Numbered from the stretch's first letter, positions 9,647 to 21,037 are shown. The stretch is DNA of 64,000 nucleotides from Cladorhizidae sp. MBARI D1340-BT2 (GCA_028752905.1 JAQNBH010000252.1:310001-374000); one strand, 5' to 3'. The notes: generated by a model from the letters alone, not told the origin. Translations and numbers: made by a program.

Positions 9647-10404
9647 GTGACACGGCATAGGGACTTTATAGAAAAAAGTAAAACGCGAGAAAATTGAACT
9701 TTTAGTTGGGACGGTTAATTTTTAACGGCATGACATAATAATCGCTATTTTTATACCTTAAATTGAATTCTTACGTCATCATAGCGGCATGCACTAAAAA
9801 GAGTATGGAAAAATCTAAAAGTTGGTCTATGTTTCGAGTTGATTGAGTACGTATTGTGGAAGTTACAGCAAGTTAAACTGAAGGTAGTCTTTTTCTATTT
9901 TAGCTGGTCTTTCCAGAGAAGCGTGTGGAATAAACTTTAGCTACAATGGCAGAGGAGACTCCTACCTCTCCATCTAATTTCACTCTAGATAACATCTCTC
10001 CAGTCACTGAGCTAGATGGCAGTCATGAGGACAATAATGAGAAGGAAACAGTGGACGAGTTCTTCTCCACAGGTTGTGGCTGTTAGCTTGGTCCTGGCTG
10101 CTCAAGTCTTCTCTGTGGGGAGTTAGCAGTGAGGAGTTAGCAGTGACTACAAGAAATGTGTTTAGTTGCCATCTCTTTTTCTGTTTTCACTACTCACCTA
10201 GAGCCTTCAAAACCAGTAAAATCTGGATTATTACATCATTGTTTATTATTAACACCAATAATAAATTTTATATCTTAAGAATGGTAATGTATTGACCTAT
10301 AATATTTTGAGAAAACATTCTTCATTATCTAAGGAATATATTAAAAAAGTAAAAATAAATTGAAAAAAAAATCAAAGTCCCTTGAGCATCCTATGCCATG
10401 TCAC
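9647..10404. mobile_element. 758-bp TIR element inserted in the minisatellite
   Basis: It begins GTGACACGGCATAGGGACTT and ends with ATGCCATGTCAC. The reverse complement of the right end starts GTGACATGGCATAGG, so there are terminal inverted repeats of about 15 bp with one mismatch. Minisatellite units flank both sides. A short target duplication (ATA or TA) is possible but ambiguous in this AT-rich repeat. A 46-codon plus-strand frame lies inside. The element is probably a nonautonomous remnant; I could not assign a superfamily from the ends. Confidence 0.75.
9946..10086 (+). pseudogene. Truncated N-terminal transposon ORF
   Basis: 46 codons from ATG (MAEETPTSPSNFTLDNISP) to TAG. It is acidic and Ser/Thr-rich and ends in FFSTGCGC. 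Past the stop the next codons encode a further Cys (LGPGCSSLLCGE). The CGC...C pattern is typical of a zinc-binding start of a transposon protein, but this is inference. It sits inside the TIR element and most likely represents the 5' end of the parent element's gene. Confidence 0.35.
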
Positions 10405-10495
10405 ATATTTTATTATAATTATACCAAATAACAATAATAACGTAACAATATGCCAAATAGCAATAATAATATGTAACAATATACCAAATAACACC
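10405..10495. repeat. 31-bp minisatellite, right part
   Basis: Continuation of the array at 9,237-9,646. Its right edge abuts the truncated Gag reading frame: the minus-strand Gag frame (MPADQQKDYPKVRTELL) runs directly into minisatellite sequence. The array therefore grew inside, or replaced, the retroelement's interior. Confidence 0.8.
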
Positions 10496-11043
10496 GTAGG
10501 TCTCACAGGAGATGTGGTATTCACATAAGAGCTCAGTTCTTACTTTTGGGTAGTCTTTCTGCTGATCTGCAGGCATGGAGGCGACAGCAGTAAGACCTGC
10601 ACCGGAGAGGGAGCTGCGTAAGATGATGGCCCACTGATTACGTGAGCCTCAGCCATAGCCTCAAATGCCTCCAGGTAGGCCCCCATACCGTCCGTTCCTT
10701 CAGTAAACTTAGGGATGGATAGCTTTGGCATCGGAGGGGGTCGAGGTGCAGTAGGGAGAGGTTTGGACAACTCAGCCAACATCTGCAGGAACCTCTGCTG
10801 CTCTCTCTCCTCCTGCCTAGCCTGGGCCTCCTCCCGCCTCTGGGCTTCTCGAGTCTCTCTCTCTTCCTGTTTAGCCTGGGCCTCCTCCCATTTCTGTGCC
10901 TCTTGATCTGACCGAGTCTTGTCAATTTGGATCCACTGCTGGAATAATCTGTCCATGGGATCGATAGGAAAGTTGGCCTCTGTGGTGCCCCCATGACCTC
11001 GATGGGATTCTTGGAGCATCCTTCTCTCCTTCTCCTCTGACAT
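10496..11043 (-). pseudogene. Ty3-like retrotransposon Gag, N-terminal relic
   Basis: Starts at ATG 11,043 on the minus strand. The first part is a charged coiled coil (repeats of REEAQARQEERE type), followed by a Pro-rich hinge (PLPTAPRPPPMPKLSIPKF). The start of a Gag capsid-like helical domain follows (GMGAYLEAFEAMAEAH). A frameshift near 10,635 moves the rest (WAIILRSSLSGAG, then MPADQQKDYPKVRTELL) into another frame. The frame is cut off by the minisatellite at about 10,495. Upstream at 11,230-11,260 is a GACAGTGGCGGCAGCAGTGG leader-like stretch, as commonly seen next to the LTR of such elements. Protease, RT and integrase are absent. Confidence 0.7.
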
Positions 11044-11640
11044 GTCAAGTCAGGGCGATTGGGAAGATAGGGAAAAAATTAAATCAATACAAACTACAAA
11101 ACCTCTTCCTGGCTACTGAAGGGTCGGTTTTCAACCCACAAGGCCATGCCCTGGGTGGTCTCCAGCTAGCTAAGCAACTCCTCTTCGCTAGCTAATGGCT
11201 GGTCCAGGATCTCTTTTTTACAAGAGATCCCACTGCTGCCGCCACTGTCGGGGAAATTTCACCCTTATCTAAAACCTTTCTTCCTCAATAAGAAAATGGT
11301 ACTGCTGTAGCCCGAGCGGTTAGCTACCTCTGGGTGAATACCCCGCGATGCCTAGGTACTCCAGGCATTGGCTACTCCATCAATCACCCTACCTAGACCA
11401 CTGATCTCCGTGACCCAAGTCTCAGTCCGCTCTACTTAGGACCTTACTCCAATGTCACCCCTCAGGTTGACTCTCTCTATCTCTTTGTCCCTGTCAGGGT
11501 AGTAAGCATACACCATGCAACTATCAGACAAAACTCCAGTGTCCCACTCTGGTGCCTTACAATACAGGTATTTCTTAACAGTCACCTGATATGCATATTG
11601 CTCTAGAACAGTTATCACAATGCCTTCTTGGGATTGTGGT
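11044..11640 (-). mobile_element. 5' leader and probable LTR of the Gag relic
   Basis: Read on the minus strand, this stretch lies upstream of the Gag start and includes an untranslated leader (11,044-11,260). The sequence further out to about 11,640 is probably LTR, but I cannot fix its ends because the partner LTR is missing from the window. Confidence 0.4.
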
Positions 11641-11697
11641 GGTGTAGTGATCCATTAGCTGTTGGTTGTGGTTTCTGTGGTTATGGTGGGTTATTGT

Positions 11698-12105
11698 TTG
11701 AAAAGTCAGGGAGTGGTCCTGTTGATTTCCCTGAGAGTAGCAATACAGTGTACAGGATCCCATCCAAAGACCCATCCATAGATGAGGCAGTTGAAGTAAT
11801 TTTTGTAATGTTGACGAAAGATGAGAGCTTGAGGGAGAGGACTACACTAGGGGCTGACAGGATTTCTGAAATGTTGGAATTGTGCCTGAAATCCACCTAC
11901 TTCAGCTTTCAAGAAAAAATACTACGAGCAACAAGAGGGTGTAGCAATGAGCTCTCCAGTATCTGCAGTAGTAGACAACCTTTATGTGGAATTCTTTGAG
12001 GAATTGGCGCTCACAACTGCCCCACTAAAGCCAAGAGATACGTGGATGATACCTTCTGCATTTTGAAGAAGGGAGTGAGCAGGAACGTCCCAATTGGAGC
12101 AAAAT
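11698..12105 (+). pseudogene. Reverse transcriptase relic (Penelope-like or related)
   Basis: Frame 11,700-11,915 encodes IDEAVEVIFVMLTKDESL, then RERTTLGADRISEMLELCL and STYFSFQ. After a frameshift it continues as EQQEGVAMSSPVSAVV and LYVEFFEELAL. After a second frameshift comes YVDDTFCILKKG, the catalytic Y-x-D-D box of reverse transcriptases. The order (RTTL helix, TYFxFQ, G-x-A-M-x-S-P-V-S, YVDD) matches the RT family found in Penelope-like elements and related single-RT genes. The relic ends abruptly at about 12,085, where a fragment of the ~150-177 bp repeat of 15 kb begins. It is inactive. Confidence 0.7.
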
Positions 12106-12180
12106 AGAGCTTCTTTCGGATAAAAAGGTGACATTTGTCACAAAAAGACATTTTCTGTCGTTTAAGGGGGAAAGAAGGCT
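12085..12180. repeat. Isolated fragment of the 15-kb tandem repeat
   Basis: CGTCCCAATTGGAGCAAAAT, AGAGCTTCTTTCGG and CATTTTCTGTCGTTTAA match the units at 14,985-15,870. It is fused directly to the end of the RT relic. Confidence 0.8.
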
Positions 12181-13400
12181 GCATATCGCGTAGTCTCATA
12201 TAAAGTACCATATCTTTGCTTGCATTCACTCTAGTTTCCCAATTTATATATCAAATTATAGCTTGCAGTCTGTGCTTTCTAATGGTAAGTCTCTTTTGTC
12301 ATTTAGTTTCGCCATAATTTTTTCCTGGCTCATTATAGGCTCTTCCAGTGCAGACCGTAAGCCGTTAAGTAAACCACGTTGCAGTAACGACCTTTGCGAG
12401 GCTCTTATTCGGTCTATTAGTCAATCATAATGAGCACTACAAACTGCGCGTCTTGAAATTTCGAAAAAAAGTTGGTTTTTTTGCATTTTCTGAACATAGA
12501 TTTATGACATCACGTTAAATTTCCATCTATAGGTATTTTTTAGTAATCCTATCAAACAAAAACTCTCGCGCAAGTTGTAGAATATAAAATTTGCTTTCAA
12601 ATGAAATAATTTTTTTTATTAAAGGATAAAAAATATTCAAGTTATCATTTGAACGGTTTTTCAAAAATCACTTCAGAGATATTGAGCCTTGAAGTCCAAG
12701 CAGTTTGTAATCACATCCCAGCTGCCCCTGCTTCACTAGAATACATCCACTCATTACTAGAATTGTGTGTGTACAAACAAAATGTTGAAAGCAACCAATT
12801 CTTTATTTTTTCAACAACATCAGTATCCTACATCCTAACTACAACTTCAAAACCAACAATAATTATATATATATACATACACATAAATTAAAGACGCATC
12901 AGACTTGTTACGTTGCTTTGCTAATATTGAATTAGCAAACATAAACACGTCATCATTTGCAGGGCTCCCATGCCCAGGTCCATCCATCGTCGCCCTCCAC
13001 ACATGTCTTCCGACACCCTCCAGTAATCCCTGAAAAACAATAGAACACAAACAAGTCATCCTCCAGTAATTTCTAAGCTTGACAAAAATACACATAAACA
13101 AAGTATCTTCCAGTAATCTTTGTTTGAAATCTCTGTTTGACAATAGAAAGCAAGACACAAACAAAATAAAAATGTTACAGGTCCCCCTTGCCAGGACCAT
13201 ACAATGCTCCGCCCTCCATTGAAACTCTGCTGCCTCTCGATGGCAAGCCCGACACTTGTTGCACTCCCGTTTATGTGCATTTGTATACCCATCACTAATT
13301 AATGTGTGTGTACCTAAGCTTCAGTCTCTCCACTGAACGCTAAAAAAGTTTTTGTGTTCCTACAACTTCCATAGAAACCGAAGAGCCTTCAAAATTGGCT
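12181..13400. other. Noncoding, nothing firmly recognised
   Basis: AT-rich. Words resembling CTCCAGTAATC...CTGTTTGACAATAG occur twice (about 13,018 and 13,108), a small local duplication. No exon could be supported. Confidence 0.35.
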
Positions 13401-13407
13401 TCACAAT

Positions 13408-14411
13408 TTACCTTGTGACCCTCAAACCATTCTGTGTAACTTGCTTCTGTTTCATCTTCAGGTCTTCGCGCACAAGCTTGAAATTAGGCATAAGATAATA
13501 ATCTAAAACCTCTCCAGTGTCCCAAGACATCACCGCAACCAAGCCATAATTTGATTTGTGGCCCTGTCTAAGCCATGTGCCGTCAACAGTAATACTAACA
13601 TCAATGATGTCTTCATGCCTAACCCTATAAAAATCATGTAACCTATGAGCGGCATCCAACATAATACTCTGTTACTGCATTTGCGTCACTCCCTATTGAC
13701 CTAGTATATTAAAAATTAAAAAAGTGGAACTAAGAGGGGGCAACATATCCATGACTGTAGTGATGTCTTCCAGACCAGAATGACTAATTCCAGTAATGCG
13801 AGCACCCAGTACTGACTGGATGTTCAAAGAATGCTTCTACAGATACAGGGTTTGAGATGTCTCGAGTGTTACTACAATTTGAACAAAAAGTAAACCATGC
13901 CTGCCCTACGGGCTTCAGTTGCAAGGGAGCTCAGTTACCAACTTATTACACCTTTCTATGACCTCTCTAAGCTTATCTAAGTTTATTATACGATTACCCT
14001 TACCTAGTTCTCCAACACCACCCGAGTCCAAAGAGGTAGAGCCAGTAGATCCAGTAGCAACAGCCACAGAAGCAGCTGAACTATCCATGAGAGCCAACTT
14101 CTTCCTGGTCATAGTCACTTGTCATAGTCACCAATGGAACTGGCCTCTCTTCAGACATTTGCAATTGATTGCAAGGTAAGTGAAGGTTCACAGAAGGCGC
14201 TACCCCACCCACAGGATCCAAGAGACTCACTAACAAAGGAAAGGAAACAGCTAGTAACTTTTTAGTATGGAGATAAACATTAAAACTTGCCTTGCGCGGC
14301 TACTGTGAGAGGCTCAACAACAGCCGCCTGTAGGGCTTTCTTCTTCTTGTCTTCACTCTTCTTGAATCCTTGGCCTTTCTGTTTAAAATGCTTCTCTGTT
14401 CTCTTCCCCAT
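13408..14411 (-). pseudogene. Mutator-like transposase relic (N-terminal half)
   Basis: Three minus-strand pieces fit the start of a Mutator-like transposase of the invertebrate type. Piece 1 runs from ATG 14,411 to about 14,291 and is a Lys-rich start (MGKRTEKHFKQKGQGFKKSE). Piece 2, about 14,118-13,914, encodes GNRIINLDKLREVIERC. Piece 3, about 13,830-13,408, encodes ARITGISHSGLEDITTVMDM and, after stops and a frameshift, DVSITVDGTWLRQGHKSNYG followed by VAVMSWDTGEVLDYY. The DGTW...RGHxSxxG...S.DTGxVLD signature marks the catalytic-domain start. The C-terminal part is missing below 13,408. In-frame stops and a duplicated piece 2 make it a pseudogene. Confidence 0.65.
13833..14025. repeat. 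193-bp direct repeat, copy 1
   Basis: Nearly identical to 14,476-14,668; both begin GCTTCTACAGATACAGGGTT and end CCAACACCACCCGA. It carries part of the second Mutator-like exon. Confidence 0.9.
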
Positions 14412-14475
14412 AACTCAACAGTGTAAAAGTTTCAAGTGAACCTTGACCTAAAAAAACGTGCTCATCTTAGCGGTT

Positions 14476-14668
14476 GCTTCTACAGATACAGGGTTTGTGA
14501 TGTCTCGAGTGTTACTACAATTTGAACAAAAAGTAAACCATGCCTGCCCTACGGGCTTCAGTTGCAAGGGAGCTCAGTTACCAACTTATTACACCTTTCT
14601 ATGACCTCTCTAAGCTTATCTAAGTTTATTATACGATTACCCTTACCTAGTTCTCCAACACCACCCGA
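14476..14668. repeat. 193-bp direct repeat, copy 2
   Basis: Second copy of the block at 13,833-14,025, offset 643 bp, placed on the upstream side of the Mutator-like first exon. I saw one clear difference near the start (GAGATG versus GTGATG). Such high identity implies a recent event. Confidence 0.9.
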
Positions 14669-14984
14669 TTCATTGCGCAAATGACTGGTAAGGGTCTCCA
14701 TGAAATTGGCAACATTTTGATATATAAAAACTGTATTTTGGGTAGGCGATCATCGCCGCCCACCCGATTGTAGCCAGGTAAGACTGGGAGAGAACCTCTT
14801 CCAATGTGAAGTGAAATGAAATGAAATGGAATAATAATGCACTGTATAAAAATGGCTATATCTTCTGATGCAAGTATTCACTTGCTCTGAAACTTGAAAC
14901 TCAAACTCCAGACATATTATGAACCCTTTTAGGCCAATAAAAAAAAATTTGAAAAAATATGTGTTTTCAGCCCTCTTCCCCCCT

Positions 14985-15870
14985 TAAAGAGTAGAAACAG
15001 TTCCATAATGTTGAAAAGGAATCTAATGTGCCTATTTTGACAAGATTGAATGATTACAGAGTTTTTCCTCAAAACGCTCATAAAAGTCCCAAATGGAGTT
15101 AAATAGAGCTTCTTTCGGTTAAAAAGTGGAGATTTCTCACCAAAAGAAATTTTCTGATGTTTAAAGAGTAGAAACAGTTCGATAATGTTGAAATGGAAGC
15201 TAATGTGCCCATTTTGACAAGAATGAGCGATTTCAGACAGTTTTTCCTCAAAATGCTTAAATTTTTTCCCCAAATGGAGTAAAATACAGTTAAAAATTCG
15301 AGATTTCTCACTAAAAGACGTTTTCTTACATTTAAAGAGTAGAAATAGTTCCATAATGTTGAAAAGGAAGCTAATTTGCCATTTTTACAAAATTGGGCTA
15401 TTTCAGGCAGTTTTTCCTCTAAAATGTCCCAATTGGAGCGAAATAAAAACTGAATATTTCTCACCAAAAGACATTTACTGTCGTTTAAAGAGTAGTAACA
15501 GTTCCATAAATGTTGAAAAGTACCCATTTTTACAAGAATGACCGATTTCAGACAGTTTTTCCTCAAAACGCCAAAAAAAGTCCCAATTGGAGCAAAATAT
15601 AGCGTTAAAAATGGAAGATTTCTCACTAAAAGAAATTTACTATCGTTTAATGAGCCACTGTTCCAATGTTGAAAAGGAAGCTCATGTGACCATTTTGACA
15701 AGAATGACCGATTTCAGACAGTTTTTCCTCAAAACGCTCAAAAACGTCCTAATTTAAGCAAAATAGAGCTTCTTTCGGTTAAAAAGGGGAGATTTGTCAC
15801 CAAAAGAAATTTTCTGATGTTTAAAGATTAGAAACAGTTCTATAATGTTGAAATGGAAGCTAATTGTGTA
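14985..15870. repeat. Tandem array of ~150-177 bp units (about 5-6 copies)
   Basis: The anchor GTAGAAACAGTTCCATAATG and variants occur near 14,991, 15,168, 15,339, 15,492, 15,651 and 15,826. Each is followed by CATTTTGACAAGAATGA, TTTTTCCTCAAAACGC and CACCAAAAGAAATTTTCTG. Unit lengths differ through deletions. Several long minus-strand frames run across it, but they switch frame between units, so the array is not coding. Confidence 0.9.
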
Positions 15871-17870
15871 GGAGCTTACAAAAACAGCAGGATAACCCAT
15901 AAAGAGTCCTTCGAGCACAGTGGTTGTGATCAGCCATTGCCACTAACAACCTTTTTCCTGTCCAACCAGGCTTGTTAATAGCAACTTCCCTCTCAATTGA
16001 AAACAACCTTCAAAATAAATGACAGGTAGATGGAATGAAATAAATATTAGCCCCAGTTGCTATTAGAAAATGCGTAGAAATTGTCCTAGCCACCTTTCCT
16101 TTAGGTAAGTTTGGGTATTTTCATATAACATCCTCTCTCTATAAATGATTGCAAATTTAAGTTATGACCTTAAAGCCTGTTAAGACTATTTCAAATAAGT
16201 TGTTGTAAGATACTACATTCATGTAGACTAATAGGCAGCTGTGCATACTCCACCCCCTAATGCTGCAGTGATATCTCACGTTGTTTTAACAGTTGCTGGT
16301 ACAGAGAAGCCACCATATTTAAAAGCTGCTTGGGTATTGGAATAACAATCCCATTGAAGTGACCCCTCCCACCCACATGCGACTATCCAATGCGGAACAT
16401 TCTATTAAATAGCAGCTTTGTGGGGCAAACTTCTCCCAGTTAAGTCTGTGAAATATATTTTAGATTCCGTAAACTCTGGTCATTAAGCCTCTCATGTTTA
16501 GTTTGACTAAAGTTGTTAATTAAATGTCCATCTTATCCTTAACAAAAACAACATTATTCTGCATCATTATGGTATCTTGTTCTGAAATTATGATCTGGAA
16601 ATGTTTCAAATAAATATCAATTTATGACATGTGAACAAGTGTCAACATTATAATGTGTTTGACAGAACATTGAGCAAGAATATTATTAGCATAACCATGG
16701 CTGCAATTGTCTGTAGCTGTTCACAGTTTCCTAAAGAGTATTTTGCTGCTCCAATGCAGGGCACTTGTAACCTTTCCCCCAGTGATCTAGCAGCACAGGT
16801 CTCCTGCATGGCCTCTAAGGTACCAAATCACTTTCTATGTACCCTGTGATGAGACACCTAAACCTTAACGGATGCCAACATTGCACCTGTCACAAGAATT
16901 ATTCTCTTCTTTGGCTAATATTAATTGTTGAAGTTCACATAGTTTTGTAGATAAATATACTTCTCTGAGTATGCAAAGAATGTATGAGAGACCATCTCTA
17001 GCTTGTTGTAATCTCAGGGGCCTTGCTCCTGCATTTAATATGGTTTGGGAGTCTGGATATTTCTTATTGTACCATCGAGAGGATAACTCATTCTTCAACA
17101 GGCTCGCTAGAGTAAATCCTCAGTTAATCAAGAGTAAAAATTGTTTATGCTAAGTATTTCATAAATTTTTCTGTGAGTGTGATATTTTCAAATGTGTTTA
17201 GTGGCCCATATTTGCAGATAAGTGGCTGTATTTCTTGTATGTTGAGGTTAGAAGTGAAGCTCTAAACAGACAGGATTTATGGCATGAAGCTCGCTTATCA
17301 CAAGAACTAAAGAACAGAACCAAACAGACATTGGTTATTGGCAAACATAACAATGACCTCTAATAGCAACATAGTCCATGCTTTCTACAGTGGTAAGGTG
17401 AAGATTTCTTGCATTTGGTGATTTCTTGCATTTGGTACGCCAGAAAAGAACTAGTTAATATTGACCATAACTTGATAGGTAATAATAAGTGGTAATTTCC
17501 AACAACCCAGTATATATATCTAGAAGCACTCCACAAGACTCTACAAACACTAAACGTAAAATTGACCTTAACTTGCAACAATAATTTGTTGTTTAATTGC
17601 ATAACTACAAGTGTGTTTTCTATTATCATTTTTATTGGGTGGTGAGACTGAGGCACTGAAATTCTGGGCCTGCTGCTGTACTTTAACACCAGGTTCATAT
17701 AATCACTTACAAGAAGCCGAGTGCTAAGCCTGCAAATGGTGTGCCTTGCAATGTGGCCCAGCATTGCCTGTAGAGTGCTCATGCACTAGACTCTTGGTCC
17801 ATGCTTGTGCATCACATATCTGTAGTAATCACAGAGGGTGTTTAATTGCCATTAGGAGTTTGATATAATA
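15871..17870. other. Noncoding or unidentified region
   Basis: No gene family recognised. A short plus-strand frame at 16,698-16,819 (MAAIVCSCSQFPKEYFAAP, then a GTACCA donor-like site) could be a first exon but has no support. A 12-bp direct repeat CTTGCATTTGGT lies near 17,408 and 17,426. Confidence 0.3.
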
Positions 17871-18004
17871 AAGTGATGTGCATATTTAGAGGTTGTTGTT
17901 GGGATTCTCCTACCAGCTGGTGGATCTGAAAAGACTTTAGGGATACACAGCTTAACTTAACTATTTATTTATATTAACGTGTCTCTCATCTCTCTCTGTG
18001 CTTA

Positions 18005-18180
18005 CTTTATAGATGGTGAGTTACAGTATTCTATGGCCCGGATGACATGATTTTGATCAACTTCTATTTATTTAAACTTGGCCCTTGGTTCTCTGTGTCT
18101 GACTTTCTTCATGAAACCATCATAGCCGGTGAGTTAGAGTATTACATGTCTAGGATGACAATTGTTCACTGATTAATGTC
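18005..18180. repeat. ~115-bp tandem repeat (GGTGAGTTA units)
   Basis: The unit starts GGTGAGTTACAGTATTCTAT and continues with TAGGATGACA, TCAACTT..ATTTATTT, GGCTCTCTGTGTC and TTCATGAAACCATCATAG. Related units occur at about 23,425-23,650 and 25,260-25,580. Each junction looks like AG|GTGAGT, a chance splice-like word. Confidence 0.7.
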
Positions 18181-18646
18181 ATGTCACTTTTTCTTGGTGT
18201 TATATTAACATAGTTTGATAGTTACATATATACATTGCTGGAGCAATGCAAGAACTAAAGTCAATTCAACTTGACTTGTAAGATGCCCAATCATGCATTG
18301 AGCAGCAAGATAATAGTCACTAGAAGCACGTGTGTAAAAGGGCAAGTAGTAGCCACTAATGGAGCTAACTAATCTGCAAGGTGGCAATGAAGGCAGTCAA
18401 AGAAATATTTGCATTAAATGTTTTGAGGGTAGTCCAAAAAATAAATGTATTTTATTTACCAACATGCCTTTAGCCACACCAGAGGTGGAGAAAGGGATAA
18501 ACACCTTGTGTTGATTTAGTGGCTATTTGATTAGGAAGAGGTCTAGTTTGTGCTAAAAAGGTCTATAAACTGCCTTCACCAGTAGGCTGACCTTTACCCC
18601 CTGCATCCTTGTTGCAGCTACATGTGTTTAGTGAGATCACCTAACT

Positions 18647-20140
18647 ATTACACTGCGTTTGTCACGGCGTTGTGACACAATAATCCACCCCACATATGCG
18701 TGTGTCACAGCTCCCGTGACAAGCAATTTACTGATGGAAGTGCGTGTGTCACAGCCTCTGTGACATGATATTTCTTGTTGCATAGCTCCGTGGATTGTCT
18801 GTTTTATACTCTGTACTTACTAGGTAAGTTTGATGGGTTTATAATCAAACTTGGGAATGCATGATCATCTCCATGAATAAAAATAATTAAAAAAAGGCGT
18901 TTTATTTCTTGGTTCATTGACAGCTGCAAATAAGAAAATTGGTGTGTATTTTTATCCAAAACAAACACAAATATGGATCTGCAGGCAGTATTGGAGGCTC
19001 TTTCTGATATTGAGAATGACTTTGAAATTGACAGTGAACTAGATGATGTGGAAGAAGATGAACTAGATGATATTGGAAGAAGATGAACTAGATGATGTGG
19101 AAGAAGATGGCCTGGAGGATGCGCTCCCTGAAGAAATGGAAGATGCTAATGGCAGCAGTAGTGTAGATGAGACTGATGGGGAAAAGGAAGTGGAAACTGG
19201 CCATATGAGTGGAAATTCTACAAGAGGGCTTGTCAGGTGGAAAGAAGTTGACAACATTATGAGCCCCACCGAGGGTTTGTACACAGACACTCCTGGTTCA
19301 AATTTTCCAGATGATGATGTTGAGCACAAGGATTTCTTCACCCTGTTCTTTGCAGATGAGGTTTTTTACCAAGTAGTGCATGAAACAAATATTTATGCAC
19401 AAATTCTTATTGTAAATATGCCACTTACGGTTCTCTCAGGCTCAGTGTACTACTGTCAGACTTGCTCACCACCCACCTCTACATCCAGAAGAGTGCTTCA
19501 AATAGTACCACACAGCCAAGATCCTGAAGAAACCAAGAGCAAGACAGTGAACTCATGACTATATTGTTCTATATTGTTATTCAATTATCTTCTTACAAAA
19601 CATTGTACTTGATCTAGCAAGGTATTCAAATGGATTTTTGCTGTTATTGTTGCTGACAATCTTGTTCTTGTAGCTAGATAGATAGTATTTAGCCAGGTAA
19701 AGTTTAGTAGACAATGTAAAAAAATAGCTCCGACCAACCTAAATTGCCAATCATATAGCTACAACACAGCATAGAGACAAATCTAGCATACTGTGCATAG
19801 TCTAAGCAGCCGACTAACATACAAAAATTGCGAGAAAGTAGTAGAAGAATGACTAGTTTCTAAACAAAGGTATAAAATACCAATACAATCAATACGATTT
19901 TTTTCCTGGCAATCGAATACTTACAGTTTGCTGAGATAACCAATGTTCCCTGGATGTATCTCTGTTGTTTGATCAATTTTAGAGTAGTAAATATGCCGTA
20001 CGAGCAGCTAACAACAGACCATTTCTTCCCCAGCACAAGGTTTAAAAAAACAATGCTGCACCCAGTTGATTGTTTCTGGTTTGAGTATAACGCACGTACG
20101 ATTATTGTGACATTTTCAATTGACACCGCGTAAGTGCTAA
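18647..20140 (+). mobile_element. piggyBac-type TTAA element, internally deleted (element 1)
   Basis: Left end CACTGCGTTTGTCACGG, preceded by ATTA (a decayed TTAA); right end GCGTAAGTG followed by CTAA. The right end (TGACATTTTCAATTGACACC) matches the reverse complement of the left end of the element at 48.3 kb, and its left end matches that element's right end. Three palindromes of the GTCAC-n-GTGAC type lie at 18,661-18,676, 18,704-18,720 and 18,748-18,764, spaced 43-44 bp. The paralogous empty site lies near 24,055 (GTGAAGTAACAGGTGATT against CTAACAGGTGATG after this element), which confirms insertion. It encodes only a core-deleted transposase relic. Confidence 0.8.
18974..19558 (+). pseudogene. 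piggyBac transposase relic without catalytic core
   Basis: ATG at 18,974 opens an acidic N-terminus (MDLQAVLEALSDIENDFEID). A one-base insertion in a local acidic repeat (LEEDELDDVEED) shifts the frame near 19,065. The piggyBac DDE N-terminal signature follows: FFTLFFADEVFYQVVHETN then IYAQ, matching the family pattern FxxFF-D-x(4-5)-V-x-x-TN-x-YA. About 20 codons later the frame enters the C-terminal cysteine-rich finger (VYYCQTCS). After one frameshift come HPEECFK and YHT, the CF-x-x-YHT end of that finger. The ~300-residue catalytic region with its three Asp residues is absent. It cannot transpose by itself. Confidence 0.75.
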
Positions 20141-20183
20141 CAGGTGATGAGCTACAGCTGCAGCAAAGTGCATACATGTGAAT

Positions 20184-21037
20184 ATGTACACAATGCTGGG
20201 TAGTTTACTCTTGGCTGTGGCTCTCCTCTCCATGATTGATTCTACCCAACCTCAAATAGCATCCCTGTTTCTCATGCCACATCTGAGGAGCTAGTTGTCT
20301 AATAGTTGCCCCTTTTTAAAGCCCTCACAGAACCTCTTGTAGCTAGCAAGTCCTTCCTTAGAGAGACTTTACAGAGTAGCTTGGCAAGCCTTTCCTTAGA
20401 AAGTTTGAAGATTTGACATCGCAGGACTCGCCTTAGAAAACTTAACTTCTAGAAACCCTTAGCTAAGCTTTTCTATCTAACAGGCCATGTGTAACTATTA
20501 AGCCTCACATCAAACATGTATAGAGCAAAAAGAGCTGATACATTTACGCATTGTCTAATGGAGAACTCTCTGTCAATGGTGCCCCTAAGTCCAGTGGAGG
20601 ATGGTCATGTGTTTGGTGATAGGTTTACTGTAAGAGTAGAAAACTTAGGTCAGGAGTGTAACATTTCTGCAATGCATTACTCTTATTACATAGTGGATGT
20701 CTCTGTTGTACATGCAACAGGACTTCAGATATCTATGGTTTAGTTAGAGGATGAGTTTGTGCTTGATGGCCCCATCAATGCACACATACTAGTCTATATC
20801 TCCACTACATTCGCTGATTCCAACTACTTACCTCTTCATGAATTTGAGCTTGGTGTTTGGAGTCGATCGAGCAAACACAACTATTTATGCTCGCAAAATA
20901 GCAACGACCTGGAAAACGTTTATAGTGTTAGTTTTGTAACTGACAGTCATCTTTTATTATTTGAAGATGTCTTAATAACTTACTACAAGGCAAGTTCATC
21001 TGCTTCACACAAAAATTTTCAAATGTCAGAGAAATAG
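20184..21037 (+). pseudogene. Secreted/ER protein-like relic (weak TRAP-beta resemblance)
   Basis: From ATG 20,184 a 37-codon frame encodes a typical signal peptide (MLGSLLLAVALLSMIDSTQP). About 100 bp later a frame encodes EPLVASKSFLRETL. A longer frame runs 20,516-21,037 across one TAG at 20,741 and contains FGDRFTVRVENLGQ, GPINAHILVYIS and FEDVLITYYK. The order of signal peptide, L-x-ASKS-x-L, a beta-sandwich start with EN-x-G and ITYYK recalls the translocon-associated protein beta subunit. The spacing is too long, however, and the match is weak. Without a search I cannot confirm it; the in-frame stop suggests decay. Confidence 0.25.

Noticed and set aside
14929..15701. Minus-strand open frames of 141 and 200 codons
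   Set aside because: They lie on the ~150-177 bp tandem array and overlap each other in different frames; unit-length changes shift the frame, so there is no consistent protein.
18661..18764. Host regulatory palindromes (operator-like)
   Set aside because: The same phased palindromes recur next to the end of element 3, so they belong to the transposon, not to a host promoter.
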